Below are positions 23,553 to 36,378 of a stretch of 64,000 nt of DNA, one piece after another (position 1 is the first letter of the stretch; every line of letters begins with the position of its first letter). The notes under the pieces were generated by a model. It searched no databases. It had not been told where the DNA came from and saw nothing but the letters and a program-made list of their open reading frames with translations. This stretch comes from Armigeres subalbatus (Eukaryota; Arthropoda; Insecta; Diptera; Culicidae): assembly GCF_024139115.2 (NCBI RefSeq), contig NW_026943403.1:1-64000 (forward strand). Direction: 5' to 3'. A program made the translations under genes and the position numbers.

Positions 23553-23764
23553 ATAACCAGAGACCGGCGGAGTGAAAAACTGTCGAAATGGCAACGTATG
23601 AAAAGGTGTGATAGCGTGGAAATAATACTGGCATCACTTGAACTTTTTGCTTGCCTCTTATGGGTGAAAAAAGTAAACAAGTCGATTTGGAACCGCTTTT
23701 GACGGTTCGATTGGAAACAAGATGGCGTCTTTGCCGATCTCTTATTCTAGTATTTCTAGCCTAT
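23553..23764. other. Unassigned spacer between M3 copies
   Basis: Contains AACAAGATGGCGTCTTTGCC and no recognised element ends. It ends CTAGCCT-AT, where the next M3 begins (23765). Confidence 0.5.
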
Positions 23765-23784
23765 AGGCGAATTTGAGTAAAGCT

Positions 23785-25873
23785 TATAACCGTACGATCC
23801 GTCCGCGCCTTCCGAAAGGATTAGCGGATGGTTTAAGCGCCACTCCTAATGGAGACCATCCACCTGTTCTTGGGTTGCCCGGCCTAAGACCTTTCAGGGG
23901 AAAGGGTTATTATTTTCCACTAATGGAAGGAAAGCGCGTAGATCGGCAGGCTATAGGGATTCCAAAGAAAATTACTCCCCCTTCGAAACACGCTCGATCA
24001 TTAAGAAGAGCAAAACAATCTAGTTGCAGGCAGACTATTCGCCTACAGTCGTCATCATCATCGGTTGGCCATAACAGCTCACCCTGATCTGATCTAGAAA
24101 GGATGGAGAGTGTCCGTTGGTTGGATTCAGGCCAACCTCCCCAGTAAAATAATCTCCAAGAAAAACCTACAGGAAAACGATACCGAGTGACATAAAAACC
24201 TCCTCTACATTACCTCTTCTCGTTCCAGTACATCAACTCAAGTCGGTTTGTCTAGAGTACCCTTATTGCGTTTATTCACATCCAACAAACAATACATTCG
24301 CAGTTCAATTTAATTATTTATTTCGTAGGCCTACAATCATTAATCCAAAAAACTCTCTCTCTCTCTCTTCTCCTCTAATTCTATTCGCTTCTCATTATCT
24401 TCCACTATCGTTCTATTCTCCTATCACGTGCTTAATTGTGCGGTGTGGGCATTCACATTCTGTGATCGGCTAACAAAGAAAGAGCCTCTCACGGCCACGC
24501 ATCACCAACCAAAATTGGGAGCAGGCAAACCAAACGATTCTTCACCAAGCGTGGTTGAGCGATTTATTTTGCATGCATGCGTTTGTTCTACTCACGGACC
24601 ATCTGTATTTTTGTCGGCGTTGTGCTCCACGACGGGACGCTGCTGTTGGTTGCTTGCCGGACGATGCTATTGACCGGTCGACGAACGGTGTGGTGCCGCA
24701 GGCGGCCTGAAGAGCGGGCGACGCCTACGCACGTGCTCCACGTGCTGACGGAGAGGGTGACGCTTACCCACGGCTCATCTAAAACGATGCCGGTCTCTTA
24801 CACCGCGGTCGCGGTGCGTGCTCTGTTGCGATTCCTTCTTCTACTACGCTACGGAATTACTTCATGCGCCGACGGCGCCTCGCCAACGAAATGTGGACTT
24901 TGCTGCTGCTGGGCTCTCGGTCGTCACCGAAAGTGGGAAAACGTTTGCTGTTGCTGCTGACTTGTTTTGCCTTCGCCCTGCCTGGGCGCGAAAATGTCGA
25001 TCGCGGCCCCTTCCGGCAAAGTGGACCGCCGGGAAACTTTGAAGCTGCAAGGTGGGGTCAGGAGTAGTCGCTGGCTAAAACCTGTGAGGTGACGGGTCTC
25101 CGGCACACTTGCCACAACTCTGGGAAAGAAACGTGTTTCCACGCTATTACCATCACACTAAGAAGCACATTATATAGCACGTGATTTACCTGTTTTACGC
25201 TCCACACTCGCACACTACCTACTGCTAGCACGTTTGATTGATCGCACGATAGTTCGATCGACTTACTTTTTAGCTATGAGAGAGAAGTTTTAACTTGAAT
25301 TAGTAAGTTCAAAGGGCCTCCATGTCACTATTGCTCTACCTTACAAATCACCTCACGACGCGAAACTAAATCGGACAACTCCTGCCTCTTCCAACAATCC
25401 AGATCAAAGTGAACGAGTCACAGTCAAGAATCCTCAGATTAAATGTAAGATTGTCCTAATTTTAGCCTTCGGTTTCGACCTCACGAAGTCCCTAGATCGC
25501 ATTTCCTCCTAACGATCGAAGTGCAGGAAGCAATTAATCCATTCGGATCGCAGCCTACTTTGCCTGCCGATCTTTCCCGAAAACTATCAAAGAGGCTTTG
25601 TTGGGATTTTCCCCAGGTGGATGGTCACTACCCGACCCGTGACGTAATCACACGCGCTCGCCACATGGTAGGCACGTTGATCTAGAACGTTCTGAGCGAT
25701 CTGCGAGCGTGAGAGAATAAAAGAGCTTTTGAAACGCGGTACAACGGACTGCTAATCTTTAATAAATTTGTGAAACTATTTACAAAAACTATCAATTAAA
25801 CTACTTTCTATATTTCAATTATTAAATTATACAAAATATTTACAAAACTGTAACGGACCGAATGGCCGTTACA
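23785..25873 (-). repeat. 3' LTR of the gypsy element
   Basis: A 2,089-bp repeat, TGTAACGG...GGTTATA read on the minus strand. Internally adjacent is a purine-rich tract (TTAGTAGGGAGTGA, minus), consistent with plus-strand priming. It differs from the other LTR by scattered substitutions and small indels, so the insertion is not recent. Confidence 0.93.
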
Positions 25874-27868
25874 TCACTCCCTACTAAATTTACGAAAATT
25901 TGATTGGCGATGCTGTGTTAATAACAAAAGCCAATCAAATTTTCGTAGGCCAAAATTTTAACAGCGTGAGAATTTCAGAATCTCGGGGTCATATAGATTC
26001 ATCGTTGAAATTAATCAACTCCATCTCTATTTACAGCATGCAGCCTGACTAGCTACATCTGCCACTGACCATCAGCGACCATCGGTCTCCGGTCTCCAGC
26101 GAAATTCATTCACATCATGCTACTAAAATTTAGAACTACCTAATTATATTGAAGATTTGTTTAAACGGAAGAAAAACTTTGGAAAGGATTTGAAACGGAA
26201 AAAAAACTTTGGAAAAAAATTTGAAATGGAAGAAAAAACTTTTGAGAAATCTATTGTACTATTGAATGTGTTGATGATGACCTGGCTCATACTAAACTAA
26301 TTCATAACCCTACACTCTCAAATTACAATCACCCCGGCTTCAACTTAGGATAGTCGACTATACCCCAAGTAAGCCTTAAAATAAACCTGAACCGAAGTAC
26401 ATCTTTTAAACCAGGACAAATGCCGATACACGAAGATGCACTTACGAAAATCTCCACCTGTGTGGACGTTACTGTGAGTCTAGTTGGTATTCTCCAACCC
26501 CAGCTCGAAGCGAGAAAATGAGATCCAGCCTTCCTCACGAAAATAAACCGATTCCTGTTGCAATTCATTGCCACAGTAAAACAACTGCTATTACACTCAT
26601 TGCAACACAAATCTTAAATAACCCCACGAGCATTTCCAAACGCCAGGTCTATTGCCGACTAGGAAATCTCGAAGAAAAGATAATCTACGCAAACATACCT
26701 CTCATTTACACCGTGTCGAGCTTCGACACACTCTCTCAGATTCTACCGTCTTACCGGTCTCTCATTCATTTCGCGTCAACAACAACGTAGGAAGGTACAA
26801 GTGAAAGCTAATAGCAGATTGCGATCGTTAGACCACAATCCCGTGAATTTCGTGAATTCACGATCAAAATTAGGCTGAGTGGTACGAGAATTGTGAACCT
26901 GACTATGGACTATTTGAGGAGAGTATAAGTGCAGTGTTGTTTTCCTATCGATGTGATCTGGTATGTTTTTGTTTCTGTCGTTACAGTTACCAATATTATT
27001 CGGACAGCCGCCACCGTTCTGCAGATGACCAGCCGGATAGATGGAAGGACAGCAAACGCAAAACGGACTCGAAAACAAATACTGTTGAGCATGTGTGGTG
27101 TTGCGGACTGTGTACGGACTATTTTTGGATTTTGGATCTACCACGAAGGAATGGATTGATAATGAATGAGTATCTGGATAGGAAAAAAAACGGTGTAAGG
27201 AGAAAAAAGGATTAAGGATAGAACGAAGAAAAATCTGAGAAACGTTGCGAATTCATGACCAACTAAATAATAAGGTGACTATGAATAAATCAATATTTAC
27301 AAGCAAAATTTAAATATTTACATGTATTTTAGGTAAACTACGGAACTACGTACTAATAAGATAAAAGAAAATTTAAAATAAAGTGAAAATATGTATGGTT
27401 AAGAAGAATAAATATAAAATAAGAAAACTAATCGTATAAAATTGTGGAAAATTTAAATCTACGGAAGAAATTCAAACCAAATTCAATGTTTACTTGTAAA
27501 CTAATGTTGAATGATAAATTGTTTTGTACTATTAATCTACTATTTACAGGAATTTACAAACTCGTCAAATCGAGTTTCTCGTTTGATCGTCTCTATTGTG
27601 AATGAGTTTTATGGCAAGTTTAGCCCTTCAAGGTGTTTTTGTGAAACTTTGTTGATTCATAGTCACTTATTTAAGTTGTTCATAGCTGTGTAAATTATTT
27701 GAATTTGTTTAGGCTCAGAATCGGTACCCTCAGCTTCGGTTCCATTCGTAAATTTCCCCTAGGCGAGTCCGTCGAAACTGTCCGTAAGCTTTATGACCAT
27801 ATAGGTGTTTCTACACAGTGTGTTTATGATTACTCTTAAGAGATACATAGCTTGTTAACCCATTTAAG
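25874..27868 (-). other. Gypsy 3' internal region, no recognised env
   Basis: About 2 kb between the integrase C-terminus and the 3' LTR. Short frames on both strands (for example 26518-26790 plus, 26776-27144 minus) show no envelope features such as a fusion peptide or furin site. From 27240 to 27550 the sequence is AT-rich. Osvaldo-type elements can carry a third frame here, so a decayed one is possible. Confidence 0.6.
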
Positions 27869-28274
27869 TTAATGGGTTATCAGCCCATGCATTCGCTTAA
27901 GTTTATTAGCGAAGAAGACGCCGATTCGTTTCCCAGACAGATCTTCTAGTTCGTAAGTGTTGGATCCCAAGATTTTGCGCACTTTCGCTGGCTCGTATTT
28001 GGGAGCCAACTTTTTACAAAAGCCCTTCCCTTTGTCCGACTGATCAAAGGTCTGCTTTAAAACCGTTTCGCCGACCTTGTAGGCGGGACACTGCGCGTTC
28101 GACCTAAGGTTATAACTTTTCGCATGCTTTGCATATGCAGTTTTAAGATTCAGCTTGATCTCCTCGAACAATTTCTTTCGCTTGACTTCAGTTTGCTGTT
28201 CATTCTCGATCGGAGGTACATGGTTGTCGCGGATTCTGGAATACTCCCTACCATCGGAGACTTTTTGTCGACCG
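27869..28274 (-). pseudogene. Gypsy integrase C-terminal part
   Basis: Continues the integrase frame beyond the insertion. A segment with KSYNLRSNAQCPAYKVGETV and KLAPKYEPAKVRKILGSNTY is the typical Ty3/gypsy integrase C-terminal (GPY/F-like) region, followed by a stop at 27869. In the element it was joined to 31438-32516 before the 28280-31437 insertion. It belongs to a dead element and no function remains. Confidence 0.85.
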
Positions 28275-28279
28275 AATAC

Positions 28280-28429
28280 TGTGATATTCTACTGAAGAAT
28301 ATATTATTTCCAATAAACCACTATATTATTCACTAAAATATACATCTTTATTCAGCTACCTCGACCTGCCTCTGCACGCTCATCTCCGACCACTCAACTC
28401 TAACTACACTCTTATTCTAGAATACCACA
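28280..28429 (-). repeat. LTR (3') of the non-autonomous element
   Basis: A 150-bp repeat matching 31284-31437 except for a 4-bp CTCT indel. The near identity suggests a younger insertion than the gypsy host. Confidence 0.92.
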
Positions 28430-29593
28430 TCCTCCCCTGGCAGACATTATAATGTACAAAATAAGTAATATTAATGAAAAGTTCAATCGACAGGCTGACC
28501 AATAGTTCTTCGGTATCCATGTAGTTGACATATGATTGGGGTTGTGGTGTTTTCCATGAAAATGTCCTTATCCAAAACCTCATACATATAAGAGCCGGTT
28601 ATGGTAATACGGTTTGTATTAGTTGAGGAGCCTTGATGGATCCACTGGTACTTTCGTCGGGACCTTCCTTCCTCCGGTAATACGAAAAATAAAGGAAAAC
28701 TTGAATAAAAATAATTGAGAAGAGGAGAAAAAAAGATAGGTTTTAAATTAATTGTCATGGTTTGACATTTGACGACACATTTTAGCTTATTCTTTCCAGA
28801 TCTTCTTGTTTCTTGCATTTGGTGGGACAATCAGGCGCGAGACGATTCGCGGACTCTCTGTAAACTGCGTGGTAGATGTCGTGGGCTGCAAAATGGTGGG
28901 TTGACATCAAGGAAGGAGCGCCCAACATAGCTCTGGTGCCCACAAGTTCCTATTCCACGTTTCCACGGGTCTACCGATGACAAAAAGACCGCCTTCTAAG
29001 GATTGCGTACTTAGCTGGTAGTGCAACCGGTACCCTGTTATCCTTTTGACATCAGCTAGAGTGAGAAGGTACGCCTTGAGCATCTGTTCTCCAGGAGGTG
29101 CGGCTCAAAGAGCGTCTGTCTGGTACCCAGCGGCTGATTAACGAAACGCTGTATCGCGTCAGCTGTATCAAAAGTGGCAGCCCCACCAGCGCGATATAGG
29201 TAACGCGACCCTGGTAAGGCAGTTTACTAAAGCCTCATAAATATGAGATTACTCTGAATTACATTCATCTGATTTTATCCTACTATTGTCTCAAATCATG
29301 CAATTGTACACGTTTGCATACTTGATACTAGTCTCAAACCTGTTTTAAATATCTACCTTTTGGATACTTTCCTAAGCTTAAATCCCTAAACTAAAACTAA
29401 TCTTTACATGACTCAACTAATTATATTTGGCAACGGAGATGGCCTTGGGCTGTTTACTTATTCATACCGAATATGTAACGAACATTGAATGGTCTTGAAC
29501 TTACTCCAAATCATCTATTCCAACTCTGTTACTAATATCATATGTTATTGGGATTTACCGGCCCAATCTATTCTAAACTCTGCAAAAAACACC
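28430..29593. other. Non-coding interior of the LTR element
   Basis: No protein recognised. A GC-richer part (28930-29220) contains several short inverted motifs such as TATCGCG around 29150-29205. Function unknown. Confidence 0.5.
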
Positions 29594-30312
29594 AGATGGC
29601 CTTGGGCTCTACCCGACTCTTCTTCCCAACCTTTTCAATAAATAGCTGACGGCTTTGTGCTTAACCCGCCTCCTCAATCCTAACAATGAAACAAACCCCA
29701 GATGGTTTTGGGCTCTACCCGACTCATCTTCCCAAACTTTTCAACAAATAGCAGATGGCCTTGGGCTCTACCTGACTCCATCTATCCCAACAATGAAACA
29801 AACACCAGATGGCCTTGAGCTCTACCCGACTCATCTTCCGAAACTTTTCAACAAATAGCAGATGGCCTTGGGCTTAACCCGACTCATCTATCCTAACAAT
29901 GAAACAAACACCAGATGGCCTTGGGCTCTACCCGACTCATCTTCCGAAACTTTTCAACAAATAGCAGATGGCCTTGGGCTTAACCCGACTCATCTATCCT
30001 AACAATGAAACAAACACCAGATGGCCTTGGGCTCTACCCGACTCATCTATCCAAACAATCCAACAAACACCAGATGGCCTTGGGCTCTACCCGACTCATC
30101 TTCCCAAACTTTTCAACAAATAGCAGATGGCCTTGGGCTTAACCCGACTCATCTTTCCTAACAATGAAACAAACACCAGATGGCCTTGGGCTCTACCCGA
30201 CTCATCTATCCAAACAATGCAACAAACACCAGATGGCCTTGGGCTCTACCCGACTCATCTTCCCAAACTTTTCAACAACTAACAGATGGCCTTGGGCTTC
30301 ACCCGACTCATC
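29594..30312. repeat. 53-bp minisatellite, about 13.5 copies
   Basis: The unit begins AGATGGCCTTGGGCTCTACC and continues CGACTCATCTTCCCAAAC. Unit starts at 29594, 29647, 29700 and 29753 are exactly 53 bp apart. Two variants alternate (CTCTACCC and CTTAACCC), so higher-order repeat structure is present. Confidence 0.93.
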
Positions 30313-30363
30313 AATTAAGCCTTGGGATAAATTTATCTAAAGGGTTTGATAGCCGATTCAAGA

Positions 30364-30637
30364 TTCTTCTTCTTTTGATTGACATTACATCTCCCACTGG
30401 GGCATTGCCGCCTCGGAGAATAGTGCTCATTCAACACTTATAGAGTTATGAACTGTGATGTTACTAACCTAAGTTACAATTTTTGCATTTGTATATAATG
30501 AGGCTAACACGATGATACATTTATGCCCAGAGATGTCGAGACAATTTCCAACTCGAAAATTTCCTAGACCAGGAATCGAACCACCCTTAGCATGGTATTG
30601 TATAGTATCCGCGCATCTAACCGCACGGCTAAGGGAC
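30364..30637 (-). mobile_element. Feilai-like SINE, old copy
   Basis: On the minus strand it starts with a tRNA-like head (TAGCCGTGCGGTTAG, B box GGTTCGATTCC) and follows the better copy at 47713-47997 to a CATTACATC tail region ending near CTTCTTCTT (plus strand). It is more diverged, including a T-rich 3' end. It lies inside the LTR element interior. Confidence 0.8.
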
Positions 30638-31283
30638 GGTTCGAGATTTAATCAGCTAATGGCATTGTTCTCCAAAGAATCATTTTACTTTTGAATATTC
30701 ACAATGAGTACTAATGGTTTTAACATAAGCATTATTCGTTACTCCATATTTTCATCTCCTTCATTAATTATTCACCCAAAGATTAAAGAAAATAATCATG
30801 TAAAAGCAATATTTTTAATACGGTAAAACAATTTATTGTAAATTTTAACTTTTTCTCGTGTTTCTTTAGTTACTTTTTTTTTTACCCCATCTAACACATC
30901 TAACAGGGCACACTTTTTAAGAAATCGCAAATCATCCCACTTTTGGGTTTATTTTACTCAAATGCACCCTTTCGTAGAATAAACCAAAAGTATAACAATA
31001 CAAATATTGTCGGTGGATACCTTGCGTTTAGTCCCGTGTTGAATTTCAATCAAAGTTTCTTCACCTCAAGTTTATGTTATTTTTACTCACTCGGAACTAT
31101 GGTGATAAAAAAAACTCATATTTGGGTTCTTTATTATTTTTTTGTTTCAGTGTGCACTAAACGATTTTTTCGTTCTTTATTTTTCCGTGTTCCCTTTCCA
31201 TGATGACAAAAATAAACAAAACTTACCGTTTTCCAAAACCACTTCTTACCATGTAGTATCTTTATCACTGGCAGGATCGCCAA
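30638..31283. other. AT-rich interior up to the right LTR
   Basis: No recognised coding or repeats. It ends with the tRNA-complementary primer site directly beside the LTR (about 31268-31283). Confidence 0.5.
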
Positions 31284-31437
31284 TGTGATATTCTACTGAA
31301 GAATATATTATTTCCAATAAACCACTATATTATTCACTAAAATATACATCTTTATTCAGCTACCTCGACCTGCCTCTGCACGCTCATCTCCGACCACTCA
31401 ACTCTCTCTAACTACACTCTTATTCTAGAATACCACA
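31284..31437 (-). repeat. LTR (5') of the non-autonomous element
   Basis: 154-bp partner of 28280-28429. The gypsy integrase frame resumes immediately beyond the 5-bp duplication at 31438-31442. Confidence 0.92.
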
Positions 31438-32516
31438 AATACTACGAAATACGGCGTGTATTTAGTTGACTCGTGAACCGAGGTTCTGATCGCATCCGCT
31501 ATCTGTTGGATATCGTCCGCCCAATGGTTGTGAGATTTCTTTAGCGTTGCGCGTATCGCTGTCACAATCACCCGGTTTACTCTTTCAGTATTGTTCACCT
31601 GCGGGTGATACGCAGGCGTTAACCAGTGAGAAACGTGATTATCCTCAAGCAGTTTTTTGAACTCTTTGGAAATAAACTGGGAGCCATTGTCCGTCAAGAT
31701 TATTTCGGGAACTCCGAATAAACGGAAGATCATGTTCTCAACAAAATCAACTAGCGAGTGGGCTTTGGCTTCTCGAAAAGGCTGGATAAGGACAAATTTA
31801 CTAAATACGTCCGTGGCGACTAGCAAACATGTGTTTCGGTTTTTCCCGGACGGTGGCAACGGACCTACGTAGTCCAGTGTGATGAACTGCCACGGGTATT
31901 CAACGGGTTTTTGGGACCCCATGGGTGGTGTAGTATTTATATTCCCCGCTTTGCTGGTCTGACACGTGAGACATTCTTTACAAAACTTACGGATCTCTAT
32001 ATTCATTCTTGGCCAGTAAAACCGTTGTTTTAACGAAGCGAGGGTCTTTTCATAGCCAAAATGCGCTTTTTGGTGTTCCTGGCGAATGATATCGACACGT
32101 TCTGCTTTTGGAGGGAGGCGTTTCCATTCGAAGCGTGGATCGCAGGTACGATTTCCCGTTTTGACTAATCGAAATAGTCCCCCATCGATAATCCGGTAGT
32201 CCTTGTACTTGTTAGGCTTAGCTTGGATACGTTCCATGAGTTCCTCTTGCTCGGCATCAGGTTGGGATACTGACAAGGTATCCACTTCTATCGACCTTGA
32301 TAAACAGTCAGCTGTGATGTTGGCTTTCCCCTTGCGATATTCCAACACGAAATCGTAGGCCTGGATTCGGAGTGCCCACCTGAGAAGTTTTGCATTCCCC
32401 GTATCGGAACCTACATTAAAAAGCCATAGGAGACTTCTTGCATCGGTGATAACTCGAAATGTTGTACCCTCTACATAGTGTCGAAAGTGCTGTATTGCGG
32501 AGAGTACCCTAAGCAT
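31438..32516 (-). pseudogene. Gypsy pol: RNase H end and integrase
   Basis: One open stretch. The N-terminal part (residues about 1-85) is the end of RNase H (VITDARSLLWLF, ADCLSR). A zinc-binding HHCC module follows (HQKAHFGYEKTL through FCKECLTC). The DDE core comes next, with LDYVGPL, LTDNGSQF and a glutamate in NNTERVN. It reads into the foreign LTR after VHESTKYTPY, where the insertion cut integrase. Upstream, 32517-32808 holds the rest of RT/RNase H with the frame broken. It would have cut and joined retroelement cDNA; the split and frameshifts make it inactive. Confidence 0.93.
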
Positions 32517-32808
32517 TCTTTCTCGACCGCTGCGTACCTCCGTTGGGTGCGGTTCAGCTTTTTGCTGAAGTAACTGATCACCGCGTTACCCCATCCTGCT
32601 CCTGAACGAGGGCAGCTCCAATCGCTCGATCGGATGCGTCCGACTCTATGGTAAACGGCTTCGAAAAATCGGGGTTTCCAAGTATTGGCGCTGATGTTAG
32701 GACTGACTTCAGTTCCTGAATGCCGCCTCCGCTTCTTTTGTCCAAATAACTTTCTTGTGCTCCTTTGAAAGCAAATCGGTAATCGGAGATGTTATTCCGC
32801 TGTAATTT

Positions 32809-34150
32809 TTATGAATTTGTGGTAAAACCTGCAAGTCCCATCAGGCGGCGGATATCTTCCTGAGTCTTTGGCTGGGCGTAGTCGAGTATTGGCTGAATGC
32901 GAGCAGAATCAATGGCTACTCCGTTTTCACTCAGCAGGTAGCCCAGATACACTACCTGCTTACGACAAAATCTCGACTTCTCCAGGGAAATGGTTAGCCC
33001 TGCCTTCTTAAGCCTTTCTGCGACGATACGTAAGAGTCTAAGGTGTTCTTTGAATGTTCTGGATGCAATGACAATGTCATCCAGATACACGAACACAAAT
33101 GGTTCTAGATCAAACCCCAGAGCTTTATCCATAAGCCGGGCCATTGAGAAGGGAGCATTCGTGAGTCCAAACGGCAGTACTTTAAACCGGAATACTCCTT
33201 CATTGGTTCGAAAAGCGGTAAAGTTTCGACACTCCTCTTTCAGAGGGATCTGAAAGTATGCGTCTTTAAGATCAATCACCGAAAAGAATCTTTGCCTTAT
33301 TTAATCGGCGGAATATGTCCTGCATATTCCGCATTGGGTAAGTGTCCTTTATTGTGACTTTGTTGATCTTGCGAGAGTCTAAGCAGACTCTTACCTTCCC
33401 GTTTTTCTTCATCACTGGCACCAGCGGGTTGGTCCACTCGCTGTAGCATTCCTCTATTGCATCCAACCGTTTGAATCTCTGTACCTCCTCATTTATTGCT
33501 TGTTGAACGTAAGGCGAGCATTTATACATCGGCGGGTTACGGGGTGTAGCTCCTTCCTGGAGAACGATTTCATGGGTTATCAGATGCGTTCTGCCCAGCT
33601 TTCCATCTGATGTCAGTTCAAACTCCTTAATTACTTCGGTCAGCTGTGTCCGCTCCGTTTCTGATAGTTCGTGTTCAGTTTCGATTGCATCAGGATCCGG
33701 GACAGACTCCACTGGTCCTTCGTAAACTGGAATGTCCAGGTTTTCGTCGTATTCGGCTACTTTTGCAGACAGTGGATCCCCAGACGGTTCAATGGTGAAA
33801 CACATTGATGAGTTGCCACTAACCCCTACTGTTTCCATTTCTTCTGGTCCTCTGCCCACGTCAATCATCGGTTTTATTCCAAAACTTTCCCAAAAGTCTA
33901 CTCCTAATATTAAATGTCGCGAAATCTCTGGCACTACGAGAGTAGGTACCACCTTTGTCAACTTTTTGTACGTGAATGGAACATTTACGTACCCTAAGCA
34001 GCTGTATACGGACCCATCAGCTGTTGAAACCCTGATGGACGCCGGCTGAATTTTGAGATTATATTTTTCAATCACTTCCAGGGAGTTCAGGATGCTAATT
34101 CCTGCTCCTGAATCCAACAAAGCTTCGAGTTCTGATTCGAAGACCTTCAC
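32809..34150 (-). pseudogene. Gypsy pol: protease and reverse transcriptase
   Basis: The 5' part (33272-34150) has an aspartic-protease motif LLDSGAGIS and then the N-terminal RT with KNGKVRVCLDSRKINK. It stops just after RRLNKAKILFGD at 33272. The next part (32809-33279) continues in another frame with MIDLKDAYFQIPL, LPFGLTNAPF and the catalytic FVYLDDIV box. So a single frameshift lies near 33275 in an otherwise well preserved RT. Another break follows at 32808. Protease and RT serve particle maturation and cDNA synthesis in an active element. Confidence 0.93.
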
Positions 34151-34262
34151 TTTAATATGGGGACATTTGGTCCTCTGAACTTTGATATGATAAATTTGAG
34201 ATAATGGATCGTAACTTGTTACATTTTGGGGAGTTTACTAACGACCGGGTGTGACGAATTCC

Positions 34263-36118
34263 TTATCGCCCCTCTACTCGTTTCTGGTTTGTGGCTTGCA
34301 CATTCGTGGCTCTGGAGCAGCGCTTACAATTCCGAATTGTTCTGCCCAAGTTCCCACATCCGTAACAGAATACTATCTTGGGTCGAGGACATTGTCTCCA
34401 AGCATGGCCCTGGCCTTGACAATTCCAACAACTCACTGGTGTTGGCGTACTTTGTGCTGGTCTTGGTTGCCTTTCGGACGTCTGCCTGGTCACAAAAATT
34501 CCGATTGGAACGAGTGTTGATTGCGTTGTCACTACCTTCCGGTTCGACGTGATTTATTGGAGGGCGTTGAAAACTTGGTATCCCTTCTGAATTATGGAAT
34601 TGCAGCTGCGGATCAGCGGCATCTATTCTGTAATTTAGCCTCGTCAACTGTTGAAGGTTTTCGACCTCAACAATCGATATTTTGGATCTATAGTGCTGTC
34701 GCATATTGTCCCATATAAACTCAAATTTTCTCCGGTTCGAAAGTAAGTAAGTAAGCGAAAGTAAGCGATTCATCTTCTCGATCTCCGTCACAAAAGCAAT
34801 GAACGGTTCTCCTCGCTGTTGCTTCCGTTCTTGTATCTTCGTTCTAATTCCCTGGTCTTTATTGGGGTTTCCAAATCAGTACGTTATGGAAGTCTCGAAT
34901 TCTTCCCACGTATTTAAGTCATCCACGAAGGTGAAAAACCAATCCGAAGCACCTCCTTCCAACAACATATGAACGTCTCTCAGTAAGATCATTTTGCTAA
35001 CACCTTCTCGCTCAGCAAGCTTCTTTGCTTTGTAAAGAAAACTCTCCACTGTCATCACTGATCTTGGTTCACCGTTGAACCTCAACTTCCACTTTTCCAC
35101 TCGTCCTTGGCCTGCATATCGTCCACCAGGCTGCCTTATCGCTTGTCCTGCGTAGTTGTTCCAATCGTTGTAATTGGAATAATCTGAGAAGTGGTCACCC
35201 ATCTGAGGAATTCTGTTTCGCCAACCCGGCGGATTCCTGATCGGTTCGTCATCGCTGTCGTCATCGTCAATACTTCCGTGGTGTGTCATCACATGGCTGT
35301 TACCGTGCTCCGGTCTTTTCACATGCACCGGCGCACCTCTTTGTGGCGTTTCTCGTTGTTGACCTACTCTATCTCTGCTCGGAACATCTTCCCTTCTCCC
35401 CTGGCTTTCGCTCTGCGCTAGTCTGGCTGTTAAATCCGCTATCATTGTCCTCATTTCTTCCCACTTCGCTTCGCGGCACAGTAATAAGTGTCGCCGGCTC
35501 CTCAGTGGTCTTCGGTGTAAATTTTGGAATTTTTGGGATAACTCCTTTGGATGTGCTAGAGTATCCAATCCATGACTATTACTTTCCTCATTCTGGTCCA
35601 TTGATAAAGGAGAATGACCAGGAAGCTGCAAACTGAGCGATGGAGAATTTCTCGACCCTTGTCCTCCACTCGCTTGTTCTCCGTTCCCTTGAATAATGGT
35701 ATTTATTTTGACACTAACGGCGATTGGCGGCGGTCCGAATTGAAATTTTGACATCACTTTTTCGATCACTTGCACTAACTCCCGTTTCTTTCTTTTCTCT
35801 TCCTCCCGTTCACTTGAATCCACTTCACTCTATACCAATAATGTAGAACACGCGACTCGTATTTTGACTCCACTCTTTTTCTAATGCTTTCTCCAAATTT
35901 AGTACTCTTCCTTCAATGTGAGAGTATTCTTCGAAAATATTGTAAGGTGAACGATAAATGTGTCCATCTTTTTGATCATTTTTAAATAAATTTCTCAAAT
36001 GTCTTTGCTTCGCATTCAAATCAAGCTTAAAAGTATCTTCCGATTGATTGCGAATTTGCAATTCAAAATCTAACTCCTCCAAGTTTAAGTCCTCCGCACG
36101 AGGGAATACACGACTCAT
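34263..36118 (-). pseudogene. Gypsy gag with zinc knuckles, multiply frameshifted
   Basis: Gag reads in pieces: 35825-36118 (acidic N-terminus), 34876-35823 and 34263-34791. The middle piece has a Q/R-rich linker and a gag core with WKLRFNGEPRSVMTVESFLY and LLEGGASDWFF. The C-terminal part has a first CCHC knuckle (CWNCQGQGHAWRQC) that is intact. In the second (CYGCGNLGRTIRNC) the zinc-binding histidine is replaced by arginine. At least three frame breaks are needed, so no capsid protein can be made. Confidence 0.85.
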
Positions 36119-36365
36119 TTTGTTTTATAAAAATTCAAATTAAAATCAAATTATATCAAATGTAGGAAATGTAGAAAATAATGGTAGATATAAAAAGTAA
36201 TATAGAAAATAATTCAACTAATATTATAAGAGTACTAACGCGAAAGAAAAAAAATGTAATGATGTGGGCCAAAAAAAAATAATAATATGTGCAAAGAAAA
36301 AGAAAAAAAATTAAGTCTAAATCACGCAAAAAAAAATCAAAATTATGAATAAAAAGCCTTGTATT
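36119..36365 (-). other. Gypsy 5' leader
   Basis: AT-rich untranslated leader between the primer site and the gag start at 36118. On the plus strand it shows long A and AATAAT runs. Confidence 0.7.
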
Positions 36366-36376
36366 GTTGGGCGCCA
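36366..36376 (-). other. Primer-binding site of the gypsy element
   Basis: The minus strand reads TGGCGCCCAAC two bases inside the 5' LTR. Eleven bases match the complement of an insect tRNA-Lys 3' end (from memory), then pairing is lost. Confidence 0.8.
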
Positions 36377-36378
36377 GA

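Larger units (their letters stand above)
28280..31437 (-). mobile_element. Non-autonomous LTR element inside gypsy integrase
   Basis: Short LTRs of 150 and 154 bp bound 2.85 kb without coding. The ends are TGTGATATTCT and AGAATACCACA. A perfect 5-bp duplication AATAC flanks it (28275-28279, 31438-31442). Orientation is minus: next to the right LTR the minus strand reads T then TGGCGATCCTGCCAG, complementary to an arginine-tRNA 3' end as I recall it. Next to the left LTR lies a purine tract, CAGGGGAGGA. The interior holds a 53-bp minisatellite and a SINE relic. Confidence 0.92.

Noticed and set aside
23773..24087. 104-codon frame in the left LTR, matched at 36364-36621
   Set aside because: Both copies lie in LTRs of one element and are antisense to it; sharing is explained by LTR identity, not by selection.
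25874..27868. Retroviral-type env gene
   Set aside because: No signal peptide, fusion peptide or cleavage motif could be seen in any frame.
29594..30312. Regular repeats resembling a CRISPR array
   Set aside because: Units of 53 bp are contiguous with no unique spacers; it is a minisatellite in a eukaryotic LTR element.
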